A stretch of DNA of 64,000 nt from an uncultured Candidatus Saccharibacteria bacterium. Its GTDB lineage: Bacteria > Patescibacteriota > Saccharimonadia > Saccharimonadales > Saccharimonadaceae. Made by a program: the position numbers and the translations under genes. Within the stretch, counting starts at the first letter, position 1, and the number at the start of each line of letters is the position of its first letter. Shown here piece after piece: positions 41,655 through 49,102 of this stretch. The stretch lies in NCBI GenBank assembly GCA_937924995.1, contig CALEXY010000012.1, positions 1 through 64,000 on the forward strand, read 5' to 3'. The notes under the pieces were generated by a model. That model was not told the origin of the DNA and searched no databases. It was given only the letters and a program-made list of their open reading frames with translations.

Positions 41655-42389
41655 ATGGAAATTATTTCTTTAATCATTCATGGCCTCATCTTAATTGAAA
41701 CTAGCTTTCTTGCATACCGTTCTTTCAAGAAGAGCTTTAATTATTTTGGCCAAAAACGAAAAATTTATGTCGACTCATCGGCTTTGATGGATGGACGCGT
41801 ACTAAAAGTGGCACAAACTGGATTCTTAGGCGGGATTTTAATTATCCCACGTAGTGTAATCCATGAGATGCAGTTATTAGCCGATGGGAAAGATAGCGAA
41901 AAACGCACGCGAGCAAGATTCGGGCTAGATGTGGTCTCAGAACTTGAGCGTATCCCTTCGACTGATGTAGTAATTCTGAAGGACGAACTGGATCGTACGC
42001 CAGTAGACGAAAGACTTTTGCAACTAGCTGAAGAAAATCACGGCTCGATTATGACGATTGATTACAATCTTGGCAAGGTAGCTTCGACGATGAATATTGA
42101 TGTTCTCAACATTAATGAGCTTGTAGTGGAACTACGCTCTGAATATCTACCAGGTGAATGTTTTACTTTGAAGATTACTAGTACTGGTAGTAATCCAAAA
42201 CAAGGTGTAGGCTATCTTCCAGACGGCATGATGGTGGTAGTAGATAATGCCAGCGATAAAATTGGCGATTCAGTGGATGTAATGTTTGAAAAATTCCTGC
42301 AAACTAATTCTGGGCGCATGATGTTTGCTAAGCTAGCACCAGAAAAACAGAAAAAAATGCGCAAGCCGTTCCTAAAGAAGAAGTCATAA
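41655..42389 (+). CDS. PIN-TRAM domain protein (YacL-like), putative membrane-bound ribonuclease
   Basis: The 244-residue product has one N-terminal membrane segment (about 3-24), a PIN nuclease domain (about 38-160) and a C-terminal TRAM RNA-binding domain (about 170-235). The PIN acidic residues are present: D in YVDSSALMDGR, E in VIHEMQLL, and Asp pairs in DELDRTPVDERLL and MTIDYNLGKV. The family member YacL has several N-terminal membrane segments. This one keeps only one, so it is a trimmed form. It may act as a membrane-bound RNase. Confidence 0.9.
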   Translation: MEIISLIIHGLILIETSFLAYRSFKKSFNYFGQKRKIYVDSSALMDGRVLKVAQTGFLGGILIIPRSVIHEMQLLADGKDSEKRTRARFGLDVVSELERIPSTDVVILKDELDRTPVDERLLQLAEENHGSIMTIDYNLGKVASTMNIDVLNINELVVELRSEYLPGECFTLKITSTGSNPKQGVGYLPDGMMVVVDNASDKIGDSVDVMFEKFLQTNSGRMMFAKLAPEKQKKMRKPFLKKKS

Positions 42390-42395
42390 AAATAT

Positions 42396-42420
42396 CTCCC
42401 CGAAGTGGGGGTTATTTTTT
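42396..42420 (+). terminator. Terminator of the PIN-TRAM gene
   Basis: The stem CCCC / GGGG with loop GAAGT is followed by a T-rich run. Confidence 0.75.
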
Positions 42421-42422
42421 AG

Positions 42423-42476
42423 TTTGCGATTGGTGCTATATTTGTGATCAATATTATATTTGCGATTAATGCCGTA
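42423..42476. repeat. Three tandem 18-bp repeats
   Basis: The three units TTTGCGATTGGTGCTATA, TTTGTGATCAATATTATA and TTTGCGATTAATGCCGTA follow each other without gaps between two convergent genes. Confidence 0.75.
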
Positions 42477-42487
42477 TTTTTATAGTT

Positions 42488-43663
42488 TTACGCTTGGTCC
42501 TCACCGTGCTCCAGGGCGTAAGCCATACGGCTATCAATCTCGGATTGATACTTATCAATCAAGCTTGTGGCTTTTTCGTTTTTTACTACATCAAGCATAA
42601 GGTGGAAGCGAGAGGTTTGATTCATGGCTAGCATAGCAAATGGTGTGACGGTGCTTCCCTGTTCCTGGTAACCATGAGCGAAAATGCGTTTCGGATTGAT
42701 ATAGTTAGCTAAAATATTTTTTAAATCGTGTGGATAGCCGTGGAAGTTAGCAATGATTTTTGCACTGGAGCCAAACATCTGATTAAATTCCGAGCTTGAA
42801 AGCGCCTGGTCGGCAAAACCAATACCGGCGTAAGTAAGCGCCGAAATATAAGCGAGACCAATCTTTAAGTTTGGAAGATCTTGCTGAAGTTGCTTCACTG
42901 CCTGATAGGATTCGTAAAAACTAATATCGCCAGCCGCGACAAAAATATAACTGTACTCCGGAATTTCTGAAGCATCGAGAACTTGAAGTGAAGTGCCAAG
43001 TTTTGCAGTGTCGAAGAAACAAATGCCTTGCTTAAAACAAAGTTCAGCTTGTTTTTCGTTCAGGAAGACTGGCTGGTCGGTCTTATTTAAAGTAACTAAA
43101 TTGACTTGATTTTGGCGTTCGAATAGATAATTAAAACACGGTTTTACACATTCAGCGTCGAGCGGGAAGAGACAAGAAACATGATGACCGGGGCGAGCGA
43201 GCAAAGCGGAAAGAAGGATTGGGGATTGATGAGAAAAACCATTATGATCCTGACGCCAACAGGTGCTGGTACTGAGAAGATTAGCGGACGGATAAGACTT
43301 TTGCCAAGAGACGGTTTCGGCCTGTTCGAGAAACTTTAGATGTTGAACAATTTGCGAAAGGATGATTGAAAAGAAAGCCTCATAGCTGGTCATAAGAGCA
43401 TCTTTTCCGGTCATTAAGTGGCCGACCATAGTAGAAAAGAGTACATTTTCCGAAAGAAGTTCGATAATACGGCCAGTGGCAGATTCTGGCATATCCCATT
43501 TTTCGATAGCTAAATCGCCCCAGGCGCGAGTGGTCTGGTCATATACAGCATCGACTTTATTACTAGTGGTTTCATCAGGAGAAAAGAGGTAAAAATCTGG
43601 GTCGCTTTGCATTTTCTCAGAAAGCAAAGCACCAAAAGCCTTGGCGGGAGATTTAGTTTTCAT
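42488..43663 (-). CDS. xfp: Phosphoketolase, C-terminal half (split gene)
   Basis: This 391-residue protein matches the middle and C-terminal domains of xylulose-5-phosphate/fructose-6-phosphate phosphoketolase: the segment FYLFSPDETTSNKVDAVY, the pyrimidine-binding domain with STSTCWRQDHNGFSHQSP, and the C-terminal domain with ALTYAGIGFADQAL. Its ATG lies inside the end of the N-terminal gene, an 11-nt overlap in another frame, with a weak AAAGGA about 10 nt upstream. With its partner it would cleave xylulose-5-P to acetyl-phosphate and glyceraldehyde-3-P, using thiamine diphosphate. About 45 linker residues found in single-chain enzymes are absent. Confidence 0.9.
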   Translation of the reverse strand: MKTKSPAKAFGALLSEKMQSDPDFYLFSPDETTSNKVDAVYDQTTRAWGDLAIEKWDMPESATGRIIELLSENVLFSTMVGHLMTGKDALMTSYEAFFSIILSQIVQHLKFLEQAETVSWQKSYPSANLLSTSTCWRQDHNGFSHQSPILLSALLARPGHHVSCLFPLDAECVKPCFNYLFERQNQVNLVTLNKTDQPVFLNEKQAELCFKQGICFFDTAKLGTSLQVLDASEIPEYSYIFVAAGDISFYESYQAVKQLQQDLPNLKIGLAYISALTYAGIGFADQALSSSEFNQMFGSSAKIIANFHGYPHDLKNILANYINPKRIFAHGYQEQGSTVTPFAMLAMNQTSRFHLMLDVVKNEKATSLIDKYQSEIDSRMAYALEHGEDQA

Positions 43664-44714
43664 GAGTCAAAAATCCTTTCTCTTGATCAAATAGTTCATT
43701 AAAACGATAAGTTTTAAGCCATTTTTCGAGCATCTTAAGCTCAGTTTCATTAGTCTTGGCATTAGGAAGTGGTACTTGATGGGATTTAAAATTATCACGT
43801 ACTTTCATACCTTCGGCTTGGCGAGGACCAGTGAGACCTTTTTCAGAGGCAAAGATAATGAACGGCGGGTTATCGGTAGTTTCAGCCTGGAAAAGAGCAT
43901 TTAAAAGATTTTCTAAGAGATTTTTTTGTAATTTTTCATCAAGTTCAGGAGTAAAATTGGCGGAGGTATTAAATTTTTTGCCAAATTCTTCGTAGGTTTC
44001 TGAAAGCGTTTCCTTGACTAGAATTGGCGTATAACCGAAACCTCTGATTAGCTCTTTTAATTCATGCTCGGAACGGCGACTGGCGACGGTTGGGGCGGAA
44101 ATTTTATAACCATTGAGATGCAAGATTGGCAAAACCCGACCATTTGATTCGCTAAGCAGTAGACGATTGAGATTAAGACTACCGAGCATGGTAGCGGTTT
44201 CAAATTCACCATCACCAATGAGGGCAACGGTGGTGTGTCCTGGACGATTCAAAACCGAGCCATAAGCCGTGGCGAGTGAATAGCCGAGTTCACCACCTTC
44301 ACAAATCACTCCTGGAGTGACTGGGCTGGCATGAGACGGAAAACCACCAATGCGAGAAAACATCTTGGAAATAATCTTAAGTCCAGCATAATCACGCGAG
44401 AGCGTAGGATCAACCTTGGCCAATTCCCCATCGTAGAAAAGATTGGCCTGGAGGGCAGGAAAACCGTGACCTGGGCCCAAAACAAAGGTAAAATCACGCT
44501 GACCAAAATAAGCCCTTAGCGCAGCGTAAACCAGATTAATCCCTGGACAAGTACCCCAGTGACCGAGCAAACGTGGTTTAATGTCGGCTGGCTTCAAGGG
44601 GGATTCTAAGAGAAAATTATCTTGCAGGAAGATTTGGGCAACCGTCAAATAATTACAAATGCGGACCCTAGCTAATAAATTGTCTAAATCAATAAAGCGC
44701 TCACCACTATACAT
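43653..44714 (-). CDS. xfp: Phosphoketolase, N-terminal thiamine-diphosphate-binding half (split gene)
   Basis: This 353-residue protein matches the N-terminal domain of phosphoketolase. It has YLTVAQIFLQDN, IKPRLLGHWGTCPGIN, VLGPGHGFPALQANLF, the ThDP motif GDGEFE...LNLNRLLL and LPILHLNGYKI. It ends at TYRFNELFDQEKGFLTHEN, the point where single-chain enzymes begin the interdomain linker. The stop TAA is intact. The start is leaderless, 7 nt after TGCTATAAT. Both halves are open and well conserved, so this looks like a natural two-gene enzyme rather than decay. A sequencing frameshift is unlikely to explain it, since the linker itself is missing. Confidence 0.92.
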   Translation of the reverse strand: MYSGERFIDLDNLLARVRICNYLTVAQIFLQDNFLLESPLKPADIKPRLLGHWGTCPGINLVYAALRAYFGQRDFTFVLGPGHGFPALQANLFYDGELAKVDPTLSRDYAGLKIISKMFSRIGGFPSHASPVTPGVICEGGELGYSLATAYGSVLNRPGHTTVALIGDGEFETATMLGSLNLNRLLLSESNGRVLPILHLNGYKISAPTVASRRSEHELKELIRGFGYTPILVKETLSETYEEFGKKFNTSANFTPELDEKLQKNLLENLLNALFQAETTDNPPFIIFASEKGLTGPRQAEGMKVRDNFKSHQVPLPNAKTNETELKMLEKWLKTYRFNELFDQEKGFLTHEN

Positions 44715-44730
44715 ATAAAATATTATAGCA
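44715..44730 (-). promoter_or_regulatory. Leaderless extended -10 promoter of the phosphoketolase genes
   Basis: TGCTATAAT on the minus strand is followed by 7 nt (ATTTTAT) and the ATG at 44714. Confidence 0.72.
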
Positions 44731-44754
44731 TAAGCGTTAAGAGATTTTTTGGCG

Positions 44755-44845
44755 CAAAAAATTGAGCCGGGCAGAAGTGCGACTCAAAGACACAGATCAA
44801 AGGCGCGGCTCAAAGAAAATGGATCAAAGGTACAGCTCAATATTT
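44755..44845 (-). terminator. Large terminator-like stem with tandem repeats in its loop, after grpE
   Basis: On the minus strand ATTGAGC and GCTCAAT enclose ~65 nt and run into TTTTTTG. The loop holds two ~26-bp imperfect repeats, each with CTCAAAGA and GATCAAAGG on the plus strand. Confidence 0.5.
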
Positions 44846-44857
44846 TTTCTAAATGTT

Positions 44858-45415
44858 TTAGGCCTGGTGAGTAACTTTAACCATGGCAGTACGTAAAACT
44901 TCACCTTGATAAAGATAACCTGGAATCAGCTCTTCAGCGATAACCTCCTGATCACCCTCGCCTTCCTCCATAGAGATAGCATTGTGAAGCTCTGGATTGA
45001 AGATCGTGCCTGGATTGGCATCGATTTTTTCGAGACCAAGGGACTTCATAGTTTTTTCAAGAGTTTTTTGGACTGGAGAAAGCGCCTCTGAGTGAGCAAA
45101 AATGGCACGGCCCATATCGTCAATCAAGGGGAGAAATTTTAAAATCGTGCTATGAGTAGCAGTTTTTTTGGCCTGTTCGCGTTGCATTTCAACTTGCTTG
45201 CGGAAGTTTTCAAAATCCGCACGCGTACGCTGGAGATCGAGCAAAAATTCAGCATTTTGCTGCTTTAGGTTGGCGAACTCGGCGGAGATAGGATCAGCAG
45301 ATTGATCAAGATTGTCAGAAAAATTAACTTCCGGGCTAGCTTGATTAAGATTCTCAGCTTCAGAATTTTCGAAATTAAAATTTGACTGATTAGTTTCTTC
45401 TTGTGATTTTGACAT
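44858..45415 (-). CDS. grpE: Nucleotide exchange factor GrpE
   Basis: GrpE is the co-chaperone that releases ADP from DnaK. The 185-residue product has an acidic, Asn/Gln-rich N-terminus (1-45), a long helix (about 48-95, LQRTRADFENFRKQVEMQRE) and the beta-domain (about 130-185) ending in GYLYQGEVLRTAMVKVTHQA, the family signature. The ribosome site AAGGAG directly follows the hrcA stop, so it is the second gene of an hrcA-grpE operon controlled by CIRCE. dnaK and dnaJ do not follow. They must lie elsewhere. Confidence 0.97.
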   Translation of the reverse strand: MSKSQEETNQSNFNFENSEAENLNQASPEVNFSDNLDQSADPISAEFANLKQQNAEFLLDLQRTRADFENFRKQVEMQREQAKKTATHSTILKFLPLIDDMGRAIFAHSEALSPVQKTLEKTMKSLGLEKIDANPGTIFNPELHNAISMEEGEGDQEVIAEELIPGYLYQGEVLRTAMVKVTHQA

Positions 45416-45424
45416 ATTTTCTCC

Positions 45425-46321
45425 TTACAAAGTATTTTCCAAATAGCGACCAGCATGGCGGACTAGGCTCATGATTTTAGCATAATTTTGGCGGGTAGGG
45501 CCCAGAACGCCAATATAACTATCATCAGAGTACGGCGAACGGAATTTACTGATAATGAGCGAAGCATCAGAATTCTTGCCGATAGGATTTTCGTGGCCGA
45601 TGAAGATATTCAGTGGTTCACCTGGTTTGGCCTCATGAAGCCACGGTTCGAGATTATCAAGCAGTTTCGATACGGCCTGGATGCGTTCATAATCAACAAA
45701 TTCTGGCTGAGAAAAGAGCTTGGAAATTCCAGAATAGTAAAGCTGGTTACCGATGGTGGCAAGACCGAGATTACCCGTCAACTCAACCAACATATCGACG
45801 GCTGAACGAATGGCAAAATCAGCACGTTCCTGAGCGTTAATACGAACTTCTAGGGCGTGGAGACTGCGGCGGCCTTCGTTTTCTTCTCCACTGCCGAGAG
45901 CCTTAAGGGGAGAAAGATTGAGCCAACGATTAAAAATCGAATCAATAATTTCGAAAGTTTCTGCCGAATCTTCAACTCCCAATATTGAGTTTGAAGTCGA
46001 TTTTTCCGACTCAGACTCGGAAGAGCTAGATTCCTGTGTATCAGCTTCCATGCAATTTCCCAGATGAGAATTGGATGAAAGTGAATTTACATAATAGCGG
46101 TAACCATAATCGGTTGGGATACGGCCGGCAGAAGTATGAGGCGAGGTGATATAGCCCAGCTCCTCGAGGCGTGCCATTTCCGAACGGATCGTGGCGGAAG
46201 AAACATTGAATAATTTAGCTAAAGTAACACTGCCAACAGGGGTGGCAACATCAGCATACTCCTCGATAATGGCGAAGAGGATGAGTTTTTGACGTTCTGT
46301 GAGTTTAATTTCGTTATTCAT
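45425..46321 (-). CDS. hrcA: Heat-inducible transcription repressor HrcA
   Basis: This repressor binds CIRCE elements and is kept active by GroEL in other bacteria. It has an N-terminal winged helix (about 1-75, with VGSVTLAKLFNVSSATIRSE and LEELGYITSPHTSAGRIPT) and the GAF-like effector region with the C-terminal IGVLGPTRQNYAKIMSLV signature. A Ser/Glu-rich insertion occurs near residues 90-115. The 298-residue start is taken at MNNEIKLTERQ, because the earlier in-frame Met lies upstream of the promoter. The leader has no clear ribosome site. A CIRCE at 46345-46371 overlaps its own promoter, so it is autoregulated. Confidence 0.96.
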   Translation of the reverse strand: MNNEIKLTERQKLILFAIIEEYADVATPVGSVTLAKLFNVSSATIRSEMARLEELGYITSPHTSAGRIPTDYGYRYYVNSLSSNSHLGNCMEADTQESSSSESESEKSTSNSILGVEDSAETFEIIDSIFNRWLNLSPLKALGSGEENEGRRSLHALEVRINAQERADFAIRSAVDMLVELTGNLGLATIGNQLYYSGISKLFSQPEFVDYERIQAVSKLLDNLEPWLHEAKPGEPLNIFIGHENPIGKNSDASLIISKFRSPYSDDSYIGVLGPTRQNYAKIMSLVRHAGRYLENTL

Positions 46322-46334
46322 AATTAATGATTTA

Positions 46335-46343
46335 ATTATAGCA
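46335..46343 (-). promoter_or_regulatory. hrcA promoter -10
   Basis: TGCTATAAT on the minus strand lies 13 nt before the hrcA ATG and directly beside the CIRCE element. Confidence 0.7.
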
Positions 46344-46344
46344 C

Positions 46345-46371
46345 TTGGCACTCAAAATTCAAGAGTGCTAA
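46345..46371. promoter_or_regulatory. CIRCE operator upstream of hrcA-grpE
   Basis: TTGGCACTC-N9-GAGTGCTAA matches the consensus TTAGCACTC-N9-GAGTGCTAA at all but one position. It overlaps the -35 region, consistent with repression by HrcA. Confidence 0.93.
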
Positions 46372-46389
46372 TTTTAGACAAAAAGTGCG

Positions 46390-46473
46390 GTGGGCGAAGA
46401 GTTACACATAGTTGGCGAAGTAATACGCGTGGTGGGCGAAGCAATACACGCGGTGGGCGAAGTGATAAATTCA
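46390..46473. repeat. Four tandem 21-bp repeats
   Basis: Four units, each starting GTGGGCGAAG or GTTGGCGAAG, fill the space between the CIRCE and the adenylate kinase-like gene. The unit length equals seven codons. Confidence 0.85.
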
Positions 46474-46508
46474 TGATAGAATATGTAAAATATTTAAAAG
46501 GGGCGAAA

Positions 46509-47117
46509 ATGGACGAGCGCGATTTATTGAAAACAAAATTAGGCACCGGCAGTATTAATATTTTTGGGCTACCGATGTGTGGTAAGGATACGGTAGGCGA
46601 GAAACTGGCGGCCTATTTCGACGGAAAACTGCTTTCTTCAGGGGCAATGATTCGTCAATACGAAGCAGAAAACCAACAAGCTTTGACCGCGGATGGTTCA
46701 CTCGCACCGACAGATTTATTTTACGAAATCGTGCTTCCCTATTTCGATAAGGCAGAACTTAAAAATTCGCCACTAATACTCTCAAGTGTGGGGCGTTGGT
46801 CGGGGGAGGAAAAAGAAATTTTAAGAAAAACTATCGAATCAGGACATCCGACAAGGGCGGTGGTCTATTTAAAATTAGCTAAGGCAGAGGTAATTCGTCG
46901 CTTTATGTTAAATCTGGTGGGCGCCGGTCGCGAGCAACGCGCGGATGATGCTTCCCTAAAAGTTTTCTTGAGGCGCTTAAATGAATTTAACCAGAAAACT
47001 TTGCCAGTGCTGGAATATTACCGCGAGAAGGGGCTCTTGATTGAGATTGATGCGAGTGGCTCGCGAGAGGAAGTTTTCGAAAAAACCTTAGCAGAGATTA
47101 AGAAAAAGTTAAAATAA
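46509..47117 (+). CDS. Adenylate kinase-like nucleoside monophosphate kinase
   Basis: The 202-residue product has a P-loop near residues 20-30 (GLPMCGKDTVG), the NMP-binding segment SSGAMIRQYE and a late arginine-rich core (GREQRADD, then LNEFNQKTLPVLEYYREKG) typical of adenylate kinases. The lid domain is short and lacks zinc cysteines. It should phosphorylate AMP or another NMP. It may be a divergent second kinase rather than the main Adk, since conservation is only moderate. The ATG at 46509 is chosen because AAAAGGGG lies upstream. Longer in-frame readings run into the tandem repeats. The -10 is TGATAGAAT near 46474. Confidence 0.8.
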   Translation: MDERDLLKTKLGTGSINIFGLPMCGKDTVGEKLAAYFDGKLLSSGAMIRQYEAENQQALTADGSLAPTDLFYEIVLPYFDKAELKNSPLILSSVGRWSGEEKEILRKTIESGHPTRAVVYLKLAKAEVIRRFMLNLVGAGREQRADDASLKVFLRRLNEFNQKTLPVLEYYREKGLLIEIDASGSREEVFEKTLAEIKKKLK

Positions 47118-47138
47118 TTAAGTGATTCAGTTTAATTA

Positions 47139-47169
47139 AAAATAGGCGCGAGATGGGCGCCTATTTTAT
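47139..47169. terminator. Bidirectional terminator between the kinase gene and lepA
   Basis: An 11-bp stem AAAATAGGCGC / GCGCCTATTTT lies between two convergent genes. Confidence 0.85.
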
Positions 47170-47216
47170 TTCGTTTTTAATCACGTTTTAGTATCAAGAT
47201 GATTTTAGATTTTAGT

Positions 47217-49061
47217 TTAGTCGCGTTTCAGCATCACGGTGAAAGCTTCGGATGGAATATCAATCTTACCAAAACGTTTCATACGAGCCTTACCACGCTT
47301 CTGTTTCTCGAGTAGCTTCGCCTTACGGTCACGGTCACCAGTGTGAATTTTCACGGTGACGTCCTTACGGAAGGCGCCGATAGTTTCACGCGCGATAATA
47401 CGTGCACCGATGGCAGCCTGTAGGGCGACTTCGAAGTTTTGGCGTGGAATCACTTCTTTTAATTTTTTCGTAATGGAACGACCCAGTGCATCAGCCTCCG
47501 AACGGTGACACATCAGAGCCAAGGCATCCATTTTCTCGCCACCCACGAGAAAGTCGACGCGCACTAAATCTTCTGCGCGATAGCCATTAATTTCATAGTT
47601 AAAGCTAGCATAACCAGAGGTGAGAGACTTCAATTGATCGTAAAAATCAGTCAAGAGATTAGCCATTGGCGCCTCGAAATCAATCAGGGCACGATCTTCA
47701 AGATAAGAAATATTTTTCTGCAAACCACGCTTCTCGACAATGAGCTGCAAGACATTACCAATCATGGAAACTGGGAGGATAATTTCACCTTTCACCCATG
47801 GCTCACGAATTTCAGCGATAGACGAAGCATCTGGAAGGTTAGCCGCAGACTTGATTTCGAGCTCTTCACCGGAATTTAAGGTGACTTCATAGTTGGTCGA
47901 AGGATTAGTAACCACAAGATCGAGCTTAAATTCACGTTCGAGACGTTCCTTAATAATATCCATATGAAGCAAACCCAAGAAACCGATGCGCAGGCCAAAA
48001 CCGAGCACTGGGCTATTTTCTGGCTCGAAACGCAGGGCGGAATCAGAGAGCGAAAGCTTTTCGATAGCTTCTTTCAAATCCTTATACTGATCGTTACTAA
48101 CTGGGAAAAATCCGGCGTAGACAAATGGGAGAACGTTTTTATAACCTGGTAAAGGATTTTTGGCAGGAGCTTTTTTCAGAGTAACCGTATCACCGACTTT
48201 TGCTTCACGCGTGGTCTTAAGGTTGGTCACGATGTAGCCAACTTCCCCTTCATTTAGACTATCTTTAGGCGACATTTCTGGCTTCAAGATACCCACTTCG
48301 AGCGCAATGCCGGAAGTTTGAGCTGCCAGCATCTGAATGGCGGCATTTTTATTGATTGAACCATCGACGATACGCACATAAAGCACCACGCCACGGTAGT
48401 CATCGAAGTAAGAGTCGAAAATCAGAGCACGGGTTTCAGGGGTGGAATTAGGAAGTGTTGCAGAATTGGAAGCAGGAAGTGTTGCAGAATTTTTGAGCGA
48501 AGTATCGACAGAAGATTTGTTTGGCGCTGGAGCGAATTCGATGATGCGATCAAGTACTTTTTCGACATTAAGACCAGTCTTGGCGGAAACCGGAATAATT
48601 TCAGAAGGGTCACAACCTAGGAGATTAATAATTTCATTCGAGACCCGCTCGACATCCGCGGCCGGCAAATCAACTTTATTAATCACTGGGATAATGGTGA
48701 GATTTTGCTCGATTGCGAGATAAACATTGGCGAGAGTTTGCGCCTGAATACCCTGAGTGGCGTCGACCACCAAGATAGCCGACTCAACCGCTTGCAAGGA
48801 GCGAGAGACTTCATAAGAAAAATCCACGTGGCCCGGAGTATCAATCAAATTGAGCTCGTAGCCCTTATATTTCATTTGCACTGGGGTGAGTTTAATCGTA
48901 ATCCCCTTTTCACGCTCAAGTTCCATAGAGTCGAGGAGCTGAGATTTCATCTGGCGCTTTTCGACGGTGCCAGTAATTTCCATCATACGGTCGGCCAAAG
49001 TGGACTTGCCGTGATCGATGTGCGCGATGATACAAAAATTTCTAATATTTGCGGAATTCAT
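47217..49061 (-). CDS. lepA: Elongation factor 4 (LepA)
   Basis: This ribosome-dependent GTPase acts in back-translocation or initiation quality. The G1 motif is AHIDHGKSTL (about 13-22), with LDSMELEREKGITI, DTPGHVDF and NKVDL for the other G motifs. The C-terminal LepA-specific domain ends in RGKARMKRFGKIDIPSEAF. At 614 residues it carries an extra ~20 residues between the G domain and domain II with an eight-residue direct repeat (NSATLPAS, NSATLPNS). The start lies 6 nt after TATAAT (leaderless) and is back to back with tilS. Confidence 0.96.
   Translation of the reverse strand: MNSANIRNFCIIAHIDHGKSTLADRMMEITGTVEKRQMKSQLLDSMELEREKGITIKLTPVQMKYKGYELNLIDTPGHVDFSYEVSRSLQAVESAILVVDATQGIQAQTLANVYLAIEQNLTIIPVINKVDLPAADVERVSNEIINLLGCDPSEIIPVSAKTGLNVEKVLDRIIEFAPAPNKSSVDTSLKNSATLPASNSATLPNSTPETRALIFDSYFDDYRGVVLYVRIVDGSINKNAAIQMLAAQTSGIALEVGILKPEMSPKDSLNEGEVGYIVTNLKTTREAKVGDTVTLKKAPAKNPLPGYKNVLPFVYAGFFPVSNDQYKDLKEAIEKLSLSDSALRFEPENSPVLGFGLRIGFLGLLHMDIIKERLEREFKLDLVVTNPSTNYEVTLNSGEELEIKSAANLPDASSIAEIREPWVKGEIILPVSMIGNVLQLIVEKRGLQKNISYLEDRALIDFEAPMANLLTDFYDQLKSLTSGYASFNYEINGYRAEDLVRVDFLVGGEKMDALALMCHRSEADALGRSITKKLKEVIPRQNFEVALQAAIGARIIARETIGAFRKDVTVKIHTGDRDRKAKLLEKQKRGKARMKRFGKIDIPSEAFTVMLKRD
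48450..48497 (-). repeat. 24-bp direct repeat inside lepA
   Basis: Two copies starting AGGAAGTGTTGCAGAATT on the plus strand, 24 bp apart, encode the NSATLP repeat in an interdomain linker. Confidence 0.8.
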
Positions 49062-49102
49062 GTCTATATTATAACAGAGATGAGATAGAGTATAATAGAA
49101 TC
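49062..49102. promoter_or_regulatory. Divergent pair of leaderless promoters for lepA and tilS
   Basis: Only 41 bp separate the two start codons. Minus-strand TATAAT (49073-49068) lies 6 nt before lepA, and plus-strand TATAAT (49091-49096) lies 6 nt before tilS. Confidence 0.8.

Noticed and set aside
43640..43680. Sequencing frameshift splitting the phosphoketolase
   Set aside because: One indel would not restore the usual linker, which is missing, and the break sits at a domain border.
46380..46392. AAGTGCGGT, the Haemophilus DNA uptake core
   Set aside because: It occurs once here, inside the start of a tandem repeat. Chance is enough to explain a single 9-mer.
46299..46508. N-terminal extension of the kinase gene through the 21-bp repeats
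   Set aside because: The extension covers the CIRCE region and promoter, and a ribosome site precedes the ATG at 46509.
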